A stretch of 64,000 bases of DNA from Falsirhodobacter flavus (GTDB lineage Bacteria > Pseudomonadota > Alphaproteobacteria > Rhodobacterales > Rhodobacteraceae), in NCBI GenBank assembly GCA_029846755.1, contig JARWBI010000001.1, positions 310,001 to 374,000 on the forward strand, written 5' to 3'. Of this stretch, positions 53,095 to 63,119 are shown one piece after another; within the stretch, counting starts at the first letter, position 1, and the number at the start of each line of letters is the position of its first letter. A model generated the notes under the pieces. It had not been told where the DNA came from, ran no database searches, and saw nothing but the letters and a program-made list of their open reading frames with translations. The translations under genes and the position numbers were made by a program.

Positions 53095-54534
53095 ATGGCC
53101 ATGCAGGGAAAGGCCGTAAGAGTGACGACCTATTTTAACGAGATGTTTCAGGACGGCGAAGTCCGCATTCCCTATTCGCGGCTGGAGGGTTGGACCAAGC
53201 GGATGCCGGATGCGCTGCGGCACATGAAGCAGGCCGAGGCCGAGGCGCTGTTCCGCCGCATCGGCATCACCTTTGCCGTCTATGGCGAGGGGGGCGATCC
53301 CGATCGGCTGATCCCCTTCGACATGTTCCCGCGCGTGTTCACCGCCGCCGAATGGGCGCGGCTGGAGCGGGGGATCAAACAGCGGGCGCGGGCGCTGAAC
53401 GCCTTTCTGGTCGATGTCTATGGCCGGGGCGAGATCGTCCGCGCGGGGCGCATCCCCGCCCATCTGGTCTATCGCAACGCAGCGTTCGAAAAATCGGTCG
53501 TGGGGTTCGTGCCGCCCAAGGGCGTCTATTCCCATATCGTGGGGATCGATCTGGTCCGCACGGGGGCAGATGAGTTCTTCGTGCTGGAGGATAACTGCCG
53601 CACCCCGTCGGGCGTTTCCTACATGCTGGAGAACCGCGAGATCATGATGCGCATGTTCCCCGACCTCTTCCGCGAGAACCGGATCGAGCCGGTGGACAAC
53701 TACCCCCTGCTGCTGCGCCGGACGCTGGCCTCGGTCGCGCCCGCAAAATGCAAGGGCGATCCGACCATCGTGATCCTGACGCCGGGGCATTTCAATTCGG
53801 CCTATTACGAACACAGCTTCCTTGCCGACCTGATGGGCGTCGAACTGGTCGAGGGGCAGGATCTGTTCGTCGAGGGCGAATACGTCTGGATGCGAACGAC
53901 CGAAGGGCCGAAGCGCGTGGACGTGATCTATCGCCGTATCGACGACGCCTATATCGACCCGCTGTGTTTCCGTCCCGACAGCATGCTGGGCGTGCCGGGG
54001 CTGATGGATGTCTATCGGTCGGGCGGGGTGAACATCTGCTCCTGCCCCGGCGCCGGGGTGGCGGATGACAAGGCCGTCTATACCTTCGTGCCCGAGATGA
54101 TCCGCTTCTATCTGGGCGAGGAGCCGATCCTGAACAACGTGCCGACATGGCAATGCGCCAAGGAGGACGACCGCAAATACGTGCTGGAGAACCTGAAGGA
54201 TCTGGTGGTGAAGGAAGTCCACGGCTCGGGCGGATACGGGATGCTTGTGGGGCCGAAATCCACACGCGATCAGATCGAGCGCTTCCACGCCCGCATCAGC
54301 GAAGACCCAGGCAATTACATCGCCCAGCCGACGCTGGCCTTGTCCACCACGCCAACTTTCGTGGACGAAGGCATCGCGCCCCGCCATGTGGACCTGCGCC
54401 CCTATTGCCTTGTGGGGGAACGGGTGGAACTGGTGCCGGGGGGGCTGACGCGGGTGGCGCTGACCGAAGGCTCGCTTGTCGTGAACTCGTCGCAGGGCGG
54501 CGGGGTCAAGGACACATGGGTGCTGGCGGAGTGA
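53095..54534 (+). CDS. Circularly permuted ATP-grasp protein (Anbu cluster)
   Basis: 479 residues, cytoplasmic. A DUF404/DUF407-type circularly permuted ATP-grasp enzyme: GRGEIVRAGRIPAHLVYRN, VLEDNCRTPSGVSYMLENR, PGLMDVYRSGGVNICSCPG and the ATP-grasp LVVKEVHGSGGYGMLVGP. Such enzymes join a carboxylate to an amine. First gene of a four-gene operon with an alpha-E protein, a transglutaminase-like protein and Anbu. The group is thought to make and process a peptide-like product, but the substrate is unknown. ATG at 53095 or 53101. Confidence 0.93.
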   Translation: MAMQGKAVRVTTYFNEMFQDGEVRIPYSRLEGWTKRMPDALRHMKQAEAEALFRRIGITFAVYGEGGDPDRLIPFDMFPRVFTAAEWARLERGIKQRARALNAFLVDVYGRGEIVRAGRIPAHLVYRNAAFEKSVVGFVPPKGVYSHIVGIDLVRTGADEFFVLEDNCRTPSGVSYMLENREIMMRMFPDLFRENRIEPVDNYPLLLRRTLASVAPAKCKGDPTIVILTPGHFNSAYYEHSFLADLMGVELVEGQDLFVEGEYVWMRTTEGPKRVDVIYRRIDDAYIDPLCFRPDSMLGVPGLMDVYRSGGVNICSCPGAGVADDKAVYTFVPEMIRFYLGEEPILNNVPTWQCAKEDDRKYVLENLKDLVVKEVHGSGGYGMLVGPKSTRDQIERFHARISEDPGNYIAQPTLALSTTPTFVDEGIAPRHVDLRPYCLVGERVELVPGGLTRVALTEGSLVVNSSQGGGVKDTWVLAE

Positions 54535-54538
54535 GACA

Positions 54539-55489
54539 ATGCTGAGCAGGACCGCCGACAACCTTTTCTGGATCGCCCGCTATATGGAACGGGCGGAAAC
54601 GATGGCACGGCTGCTGGAGGTGGGGGCGCGTATCTCGCTTTTGCCTTCGGTGCATGGTTACCGCAGCGAATGGGACAGCCTGCTGCAAGCGTCCGGCACC
54701 GCCGACGGGTTCGACCGCAAATATGCCGAACCCGTGGCGCGGAACATCGAAAGCTATCTGTTCTTCGATCATGACAACCCCTCCTCGGTCGCGTCCTGTC
54801 TGCGTCAGGCGCGAGAGAACGGGCGGATCGTGCGGACGGCCCTGACCACGCAGGTCTGGGATGCGCTGAACACCGCGTTCCAGGAGCTGAAGCAGCTGGA
54901 GCGCCAACCCCGATCGGAGCTGGAGCTGACGCAGCTGACCGATTGGGTGACGCGCCACGCAGCGATGGTGCGCGGGTCGATCGGAGCGACGCTGCTGCGT
55001 AACGACGGCTATGATTTCCTGAACCTCGGCTATTGTCTGGAACGGGCCGATGCGACGGCGCGGCTTCTGGATGTCAAATATTACGTGCTGTTGCCGCGGG
55101 TGGAGTTCGTTGGGTCCGGCCTCGACAATTACCAGTGGATGACCCTGCTGCGGGCGCTGTCTCTGCACCGCGCGTTCCATTGGACCTATGCGGGCGAGAT
55201 CACGGCCCGCAAGATCGCCGATTTCCTGATCCTGAATCCGCAATCGCCCCGGTCGCTGGTCACCAGTGTCGAAGGCATCAACCACGCGCTGCACCGTCTG
55301 GGCCGTGCCTATGGCCGCGAAACGGTCGCGCAGGTGCGGGGGCGGCAGCTGAACGACATGCTGGAGCGGGTCACGGTCGAGGATATCTTCGACGAAGGGA
55401 TGCACGAGTTCCTGACCCGCTTCATCGGCGACGTGGCGACCTTGGGCTATCACGTCTGGGAAAGCTATCTCACGGGGGATGTGCGATGA
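54539..55489 (+). CDS. Alpha-E domain protein (DUF403, Anbu cluster)
   Basis: 316 residues, all-helical. MLSRTADNLFWIARYMERAETMARLLEV is the DUF403/alpha-E opening, with ISLLPSVHGYRSEWDSLLQASG and DNYQWMTLLRALSLHRAFHW further on. Members have conserved acidic and Glu-rich surfaces and are nearly always next to circularly permuted ATP-grasp genes. Starts four bases after that gene and overlaps the transglutaminase gene by four. Confidence 0.94.
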   Translation: MLSRTADNLFWIARYMERAETMARLLEVGARISLLPSVHGYRSEWDSLLQASGTADGFDRKYAEPVARNIESYLFFDHDNPSSVASCLRQARENGRIVRTALTTQVWDALNTAFQELKQLERQPRSELELTQLTDWVTRHAAMVRGSIGATLLRNDGYDFLNLGYCLERADATARLLDVKYYVLLPRVEFVGSGLDNYQWMTLLRALSLHRAFHWTYAGEITARKIADFLILNPQSPRSLVTSVEGINHALHRLGRAYGRETVAQVRGRQLNDMLERVTVEDIFDEGMHEFLTRFIGDVATLGYHVWESYLTGDVR

Positions 55490-56286
55490 TCCTGACGGTC
55501 GAACATGTGACGCGATACAGCTATGACCGCCCCGTGCGGGGGCTGGTGCAAAGCCACCGCATGACCCCCGCCTCTCATGACGGCCAGCGCGTGATCGGCT
55601 GGCAAGTCGAGGTCAGCGACGGGCTGGCGGGCGGATCCTTCCGCGACGGGGCGGGGGACCATGTCGCAAGCTGGTCTGTCATCGGCCCTGTTTCCCATAT
55701 CGACGTGACCGTGCGCGGCGAGGTCGAGACGCGGGACACCGGCGGCATTCTGCGCGGTCACCGGGAACTCGTCTCGCCGCAGTGCTATCTTCAGGCGACG
55801 GCGCTGACCCATCCCGACGACGCGCTTCTGGCGTTGGCCGAGGAGGCGCGCGCCGTGCCCGAGGTTCTGGATGCGGCGCATCTGCTGTGCGAGCGCGTGG
55901 CGAAGGCGATCCTCTGGACGCCGGGGGTCACGCAGTCCCAGACCACGGCGGCCGAGGCGATGAGCCAGGCGCAGGGCGTTTGCCAAGACCACGCCCACGC
56001 GATCATCGCGGCGGCGCGGGCGGCCGAAATGCCCGCGCGCTACGTCTCGGGCTATATGCTGGCGGGGGAGCGGCAGGATGCGGCCCATGCATGGGCGGAG
56101 ATCCACGTTCCCGGTCTGGGCTGGGTGGGCTTCGATGCCGCCAATGGCTGCTGCCCGGACGAGCGATACATCCGCATCGCGTCGGGGCTGGACGCGCAGG
56201 ATGCCGCCCCGATCCGGGGTTGGGCGCGGGGTGACGGCAAGGAAAGGCTGGAGGTGGCGGTTGCGGTCCAGACCGTGGAGCAATAA
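55486..56286 (+). CDS. Transglutaminase-like cysteine protease (Anbu cluster)
   Basis: 266 residues. Bacterial transglutaminase-like N-terminal region (LTVEHVTRYSYDRPVRGLVQSHRMTP) and a papain-like core with the catalytic triad C166 (QGVCQDHAHA), H201 (AAHAWAEIHV) and D217 (GFDAANG). Such proteins in this neighbourhood are taken to cleave or cross-link amide bonds, perhaps reversing what the ATP-grasp enzyme builds. No signal peptide. Confidence 0.94.
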   Translation: MILTVEHVTRYSYDRPVRGLVQSHRMTPASHDGQRVIGWQVEVSDGLAGGSFRDGAGDHVASWSVIGPVSHIDVTVRGEVETRDTGGILRGHRELVSPQCYLQATALTHPDDALLALAEEARAVPEVLDAAHLLCERVAKAILWTPGVTQSQTTAAEAMSQAQGVCQDHAHAIIAAARAAEMPARYVSGYMLAGERQDAAHAWAEIHVPGLGWVGFDAANGCCPDERYIRIASGLDAQDAAPIRGWARGDGKERLEVAVAVQTVEQ

Positions 56287-56316
56287 GTTGCGCAGGAACT
56301 GACCCGGGAATTCGCC

Positions 56317-57042
56317 ATGACTTATTGCGTTGGACTTCTGCTGAAGGAAGGCATGGTCCTTCTGTCCGACACGCGCACCAATGCGGGTCTGGACAACATC
56401 GCCATCTATCGCAAGATGTTCGTGTTCGAGGAGCCGGGCGAGCGGGTCATCACCATCATGACCGCAGGATCGCTGTCGGTGACGCAGACCACGATCGCCC
56501 GTCTGCGCGAAAAGATCGAAAGCTCCGATTCCGACAGCGAGACGTCGATCCTCAAAGCGCCCAGCATGCTGAAGGTGGCCGAGTTGATCGGCAACATGCT
56601 GGCCGAAGTGCGGGCCGATGTGGATGACAAGCTGGCCGCGATGCGTCAGCACGCATCGGCCAGCCTTATCGTCGCCGGGCAGCGGCGCGGGGGCGAGATG
56701 CGGATGTTCCTCATCTATCCCGAGGGGAACTTCATCGAAGCGACCGAGGATACGCCCTATCTTCAGATCGGCGAGCACAAATACGGCAAGCCGATCCTCG
56801 ACCGGGTGGTGACGCCGGAAACGCCGCTGGCCGATGCGGTGAAGGCGGCGCTTTTGTCGATGGATTCGACGCTGCGGTCCAACCTGTCGGTCGGGATGCC
56901 GCTGGATCTGGCGATCATCGAACGTGACGGGTTGCGGGTGAAGGAAAAGCGCCGGATCGAGGCCGGGGACGACGATTTCCGCAAGATGTCCGAGGCGTGG
57001 TCGAACGCGCTGCGCGAAGGATTTTCGCAGATCACCGTCTGA
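56317..57042 (+). CDS. Anbu, ancestral proteasome-like peptidase
   Basis: 241 residues. After Met removal the N-terminal Thr (T1), D17 in LSDTR and K32 in YRKM give the proteasome catalytic triad, and the fold continues through EERVITIMTAGSLSVTQ-like and EMRMFLIYPEGNFIEATEDTPYLQIG. Anbu proteins form a spiral or ring of identical subunits with Ntn-hydrolase fold, distinct from HslV. Substrates are not established. Last gene of the operon, 30 bases after the transglutaminase gene; 11-base convergent overlap with the alpha/beta hydrolase gene. Confidence 0.95.
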   Translation: MTYCVGLLLKEGMVLLSDTRTNAGLDNIAIYRKMFVFEEPGERVITIMTAGSLSVTQTTIARLREKIESSDSDSETSILKAPSMLKVAELIGNMLAEVRADVDDKLAAMRQHASASLIVAGQRRGGEMRMFLIYPEGNFIEATEDTPYLQIGEHKYGKPILDRVVTPETPLADAVKAALLSMDSTLRSNLSVGMPLDLAIIERDGLRVKEKRRIEAGDDDFRKMSEAWSNALREGFSQITV

Positions 57043-57886
57043 ACAGATCAACCGCCGCGTCGATGAAGGCGCTGCGGATCGCGGGCGCCTCCATCATGAT
57101 CTCGTGCTCGGCACCTTCGGCCAGCGTCAGGGTGCCGCCGGGCCAGCGGGCCATGCGGTCGCGGATCGGGGCGGGGTCCACTACACGTTCGCGCGTTCCC
57201 AGATGCACCAGCGCAGGGACGGCGGGCGAGGGCAGGCGGGCCAGCGCCCCGGTTTCCCGCAGCGCGGCGTTCAGCCAGCCAAGGCTCGGGCCGCCAAGGG
57301 TCAGCGCCGCATTCGCCGCCTGATCGCGCATCCGGTTCCACTGCCCTTCGTCGCTGGTCAGGGTGTTGCCCGCGAATTGCGCCTCCAGCACATAGGTCGT
57401 GCGCGACGTGCCGGGGGCAAGAACATGCGAGCGGTTCAGGCGGGGCGAACTGCCCGCCACCAGCCGTGCCAACGGGCGCATGAAGCGGCCCAGCGGGATG
57501 CCCCACATCGGCGCGGTGAAGGCGGCCGCCCGCACCGGCAGGCCCATCACCAGCGCCCGCAGCCCGATGCAGCCGCCCATCGAATGGGCCAGCATGAACG
57601 GGCGGTCCCCCGCCAGCGGCAGCACCGCCGCCAGATCGCGCTGATATTCGCGAAAGCTGAGGACATGGCCGATCATCGCATCGGGCAGGGCGCGGTCCGA
57701 CAACCCCTGACCGCGCCAGTCGAGCGTTACGACGGAAAAGCCGCGCGAGACCAGCTCGGCGGCGATATCCTCGTATTTCTCGATATATTCGGTGCGGCCC
57801 GGCAGCAGCAGCACGGTTTGCGCGCCGCCCTCCCACCGGGCGGCACGGATGCGGATGCCGTCATCCGTCCGCAGCCAGCGGATCAA
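57032..57886 (-). CDS. Alpha/beta hydrolase (monoacylglycerol lipase-like)
   Basis: 284 residues, cytoplasmic. Nucleophile elbow A-H-S-M-G-G (LAHSMGGCIGLRAL), an oxyanion LLPGRTEYIEKYEDIAAELVSRGF segment that is the signature of lysophospholipase/monoacylglycerol-lipase-like proteins, and a His in EGAEHEIMMEA. Predicted to hydrolyse esters of fatty acids. Its stop overlaps the SCP2 gene's neighbour region, with the ATG four bases over the SCP2 stop, so the two are co-expressed. Confidence 0.88.
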   Translation of the reverse strand: MIRWLRTDDGIRIRAARWEGGAQTVLLLPGRTEYIEKYEDIAAELVSRGFSVVTLDWRGQGLSDRALPDAMIGHVLSFREYQRDLAAVLPLAGDRPFMLAHSMGGCIGLRALVMGLPVRAAAFTAPMWGIPLGRFMRPLARLVAGSSPRLNRSHVLAPGTSRTTYVLEAQFAGNTLTSDEGQWNRMRDQAANAALTLGGPSLGWLNAALRETGALARLPSPAVPALVHLGTRERVVDPAPIRDRMARWPGGTLTLAEGAEHEIMMEAPAIRSAFIDAAVDLFRR

Positions 57887-58167
57887 CTCAGCGCGGCGCC
57901 AAGCTGCATCGCCATGGGCATGGACCCGTCGACCTTCAGCTTGCCGGTCATGAACGCAGCGGTCGGGTTCATCTCGCCTTCAAGGATCGCGCGGAAGGTT
58001 TCGGCGCTGGCGGTCAGCGTGACATCGGCCTCGCCATCGCCCGCGCGCACGCCTGCGGCATCGGCGATGATCGTGCCCTCGCCATCCAGCACGAACTTTG
58101 CGCTGCCGTCGAAATTCTTCAGCTTGCTGCCCAGAAGCGCCACCGCGCCGTCGATTACCTTGCTCAT
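57883..58167 (-). CDS. SCP2 sterol/lipid-binding domain protein
   Basis: 94 residues forming a stand-alone SCP2 domain: FDGSAKFVLDGEGTIIADAAG, then VTLTASAETFRAILEGEMNPTAAFMTGKLKVDGSM, the conserved hydrophobic lipid pocket. Binds a lipid or fatty-acyl compound. Upstream partner of a lipase-like hydrolase, with which it overlaps by 4 bases, so it may hand lipid to it (inference). Confidence 0.92.
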   Translation of the reverse strand: MSKVIDGAVALLGSKLKNFDGSAKFVLDGEGTIIADAAGVRAGDGEADVTLTASAETFRAILEGEMNPTAAFMTGKLKVDGSMPMAMQLGAALS

Positions 58168-58236
58168 GCCCGTCTTCCTTCATTCGTGACCGGGTGGGAA
58201 CTGGCTTTTCCCCCGGCGCGCGTTACGATGTCGACT

Positions 58237-58788
58237 ATGAAAGCGCGCCTTCCGTTTCACAATCGTCTCCTTGCGGCAGCCCTGCCGATTTTTCTGGCCG
58301 CCCCGGCTTGGGCGCTGGACATGGATGCGCTCTATGACCAGCTTGCCAAGGCCACCCCCGAGGAGGCGCCGCGGATCGAGCGGCAGATCACCGCGGAATG
58401 GTCGAAATCCGGCTCTGCCGCGATGGATCTTCTGCTGGCCCGCGGGAACGAGGCGCTGGAGGCGGGCGACATCGACGCTGCCATCGAGCATTTCACCGCC
58501 CTGACCGACCACGCGCCCGACTTCGCCGAGGGTTGGAACGCGCGGGCGCTGGCGTTCTTTCAGAAGGGCCTTTACGGGCAGGCGGTCGAGGATATCGGGC
58601 GCACCCTGACCCTGAACCCACACCATTTCGGCGCCATCAGCGGGCTGGCCGCGATGTTCGAGGAGATGGACCGCCCGGAAAGGGCGCTGGAGGCGTATAA
58701 GGCCGCCCTTGCTATACATCCAAATCTGGCTGGCGTAAGGGAGGCCGTGGACCGGCTGGAAGCCGACACCGAAGGCCAGGAGATCTGA
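58237..58788 (+). CDS. Periplasmic tetratricopeptide-repeat protein
   Basis: 183 residues with a Sec signal (cleavage after AWA, about residue 23). About three TPR units: GNEALEAGDIDAAIEHFTAL, NARALAFFQKGLYGQAVEDI and GLAAMFEEMDRPERALEAYKAAL. A scaffold in the periplasm; partner unknown. Start at 58237 (MKARLPFH) gives a proper signal peptide; upstream Mets would not. It lies six bases before the helicase gene and may share its transcript. Confidence 0.85.
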   Translation: MKARLPFHNRLLAAALPIFLAAPAWALDMDALYDQLAKATPEEAPRIERQITAEWSKSGSAAMDLLLARGNEALEAGDIDAAIEHFTALTDHAPDFAEGWNARALAFFQKGLYGQAVEDIGRTLTLNPHHFGAISGLAAMFEEMDRPERALEAYKAALAIHPNLAGVREAVDRLEADTEGQEI

Positions 58789-58794
58789 TACCCC

Positions 58795-61557
<2,763 letters not shown>

Positions 61558-61564
61558 CCCTTTC

Positions 61565-61879
61565 GTGGCGCGCAGCGAGATACCGTCGCGCGCCACCATG
61601 CGTCTGGACAAGTGGCTGGTGCAGGCCCGGTTCTGCAAGACCCGGACGGTGGCGGCGGATCTGGTCGAATCCGGCCATGTCCGCATCAACGGGCAGAAGA
61701 CGCGCAAACCTGCGCAGACGGTGGGGGATGGCGACACGCTGACCTTTCCGCAAGGTGGGCGCATCCGCGTGATCCGGATTCTCGATCTGCCCATACGCCG
61801 GGGACCGGCTTCCGAAGCGCAGGCGCTTTACGACGATCTTGCGGAGGATGTTCCACCCGCTGAGGACGAGAGGGAATGA
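61565..61879 (+). CDS. S4-domain RNA-binding protein (HslR/Hsp15-like)
   Basis: 104 residues. The S4 fold is shown by RLDKWLVQARFCKTRTVAADLVESGHVRINGQKTRKPAQTV, as in Hsp15, which binds free 50S subunits with tRNA. Uses a GTG start at 61565, eight bases after the helicase stop, so the two are co-expressed. The acidic C-terminus (DDLAEDVPPAEDERE) is a local extension. Confidence 0.9.
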   Translation: MARSEIPSRATMRLDKWLVQARFCKTRTVAADLVESGHVRINGQKTRKPAQTVGDGDTLTFPQGGRIRVIRILDLPIRRGPASEAQALYDDLAEDVPPAEDERE

Positions 61880-61933
61880 CGTTCCCCTGCGGCGACGAGT
61901 TTGCTTTCCGCGGTCTTTCCTTTCCGGACCCGC

Positions 61934-61962
61934 TTGCACCTTTCCTCTGCCGGGAATAGGTA
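61934..61962 (+). promoter_or_regulatory. Possible fdxA promoter
   Basis: TTGCAC (61934-61939) and TAGGTA (61957-61962) with an exact 17-base spacer, about 30 bases before the ferredoxin start. The -10 box is weak. Confidence 0.3.
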
Positions 61963-61993
61963 ACGGACGCGAATTCATATCCAGAGCCAAGCC

Positions 61994-62332
61994 ATGACCT
62001 ATGTTGTCACCGACAACTGCATCGCCTGCAAATACACCGATTGCGTCGAGGTCTGCCCGGTGGATTGCTTCTACGAGGGCGAGAACACGCTGGTCATCCA
62101 CCCGGACGAATGCATCGATTGCGGTGTGTGCGAACCTGAATGCCCGGCCGATGCGATCCGCCCGGATACCGAGCCGGATATGGAGGATTGGGTCGAGTTC
62201 AACCGCAAATATGCAGAGCTTTGGCCGGTCATCACCCAGAAACGCGACCCCCTTCCGGGATATGAGGAGCGGGACGGCGAGACCGGGAAGCTGGAAAAAT
62301 ACTTCAGCCCGGAACCGGGCGAGGGGAACTGA
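61994..62332 (+). CDS. fdxA: 7Fe ferredoxin
   Basis: 112 residues, soluble ferredoxin with one 3Fe-4S and one 4Fe-4S cluster. By analogy with Azotobacter ferredoxin I, C9, C17 and C50 hold the 3Fe cluster and C21, C40, C43 and C46 the 4Fe cluster ([28 protein letters not shown]). The helical C-terminal extension ([19 protein letters not shown]) is typical. Electron carrier; partner unknown. Conserved upstream of carD in this group. Confidence 0.96.
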   Translation: MTYVVTDNCIACKYTDCVEVCPVDCFYEGENTLVIHPDECIDCGVCEPECPADAIRPDTEPDMEDWVEFNRKYAELWPVITQKRDPLPGYEERDGETGKLEKYFSPEPGEGN

Positions 62333-62381
62333 GTTCCACGCACGGCGACGTGATACCCGGCTGCCCGCCTCAAGGCGGTAG

Positions 62382-62410
62382 TTGGAATCGGTCGTTTTTT
62401 GTGCTATACA
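62382..62410 (+). promoter_or_regulatory. Probable carD promoter
   Basis: TTGGAA (62382-62387) and TATACA (62405-62410) with a 17-base spacer, an unusually good pair for this window. It gives a leader of about 140 bases before carD. An inverted TTGTCACAA follows at 62412-62420. Confidence 0.6.
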
Positions 62411-62496
62411 GTTGTCACAATACTAGCATGAAGCCTGACTGTCCCGCTGGCTTTTCGCCTTGGGGCTGTTTTTCTGGTGCCAGATTCACGACATTG

Positions 62497-62518
62497 CCGC
62501 CGAAGATGCCTTCGGCGG
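62497..62518 (+). other. Hairpin in the carD leader
   Basis: A perfect nine-base stem CCGCCGAAG / CTTCGGCGG with ATGC loop, about 40 bases before the carD start and followed by GTGAATTTTG. It could act as an attenuator or mRNA stabiliser. Confidence 0.5.
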
Positions 62519-62556
62519 GTGAATTTTGTGTCAGGCAGGGTGAAAAGAGGAAACGG

Positions 62557-63066
62557 ATGACCAAGACCAAGAAGCCTGAGTTTCGCCCGGACGATTTCGT
62601 CGTTTACCCCGCCCATGGCGTCGGCAAGATCATGTCCATCGAAGAACAGGAAATTGCCGGCCTGCGGCTGGAGCTTTTCGTGATCTCGTTCGAAAAGGAC
62701 AAGATGACGCTGCGCGTTCCCACGCACAAGGCAACCGAAATCGGCATGCGCTCGCTCTCTGCCCCGGACGTGGTTGCCAAGGCGCTGGACACGCTGAAGG
62801 GCAAGGCCCGCGTGAAACGCGCCATGTGGTCGCGCCGCGCACAGGAATACGAGCAGAAGATCAACTCGGGCGATCTGATGTCGATCGCCGAGGTCGTGCG
62901 CGACCTGCACCGTTCGGACGACCAGCGCGAGCAGTCCTATTCCGAACGTCAACTTTATGAGGCGGCGCTGGAGCGTCTGACCCGCGAAGTCGCCGCCGTG
63001 TCGGGCGTGGACGAGGCCGGTGCGCAAAAGCAGGTGGACGAGGTTCTGCTGTCTCGCGCGGCCTGA
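62557..63066 (+). CDS. carD: CarD-family transcription factor
   Basis: 169 residues. N-terminal RNA-polymerase-binding domain (FRPDDFVVYPAHGVGKIMSIEEQEIAGLRLELFVI) and a C-terminal helical domain with the DNA-binding Trp region (RVKRAMWSRRAQEYEQKIN). CarD binds the beta subunit and stabilises open complexes at many promoters. In Rhodobacter-type bacteria it helps offset weak -7T promoters. Start at 62557 has AAGAGGAAACGG before it. Ends 20 bases before a strong terminator. Confidence 0.97.
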   Translation: MTKTKKPEFRPDDFVVYPAHGVGKIMSIEEQEIAGLRLELFVISFEKDKMTLRVPTHKATEIGMRSLSAPDVVAKALDTLKGKARVKRAMWSRRAQEYEQKINSGDLMSIAEVVRDLHRSDDQREQSYSERQLYEAALERLTREVAAVSGVDEAGAQKQVDEVLLSRAA

Positions 63067-63085
63067 AGATCAGCCGACGCTTACC

Positions 63086-63119
63086 AAAAAAGCCGCGATC
63101 TTCGGATCGCGGCTTTTTT
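63086..63119. terminator. Bidirectional intrinsic terminator
   Basis: Perfect 15-base stem AAAAAAGCCGCGATC / GATCGCGGCTTTTTT with a TTCG tetraloop. A-run and T-run on the two sides let it end both carD and the convergent gene to the right. The strongest terminator in the window. Confidence 0.97.
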
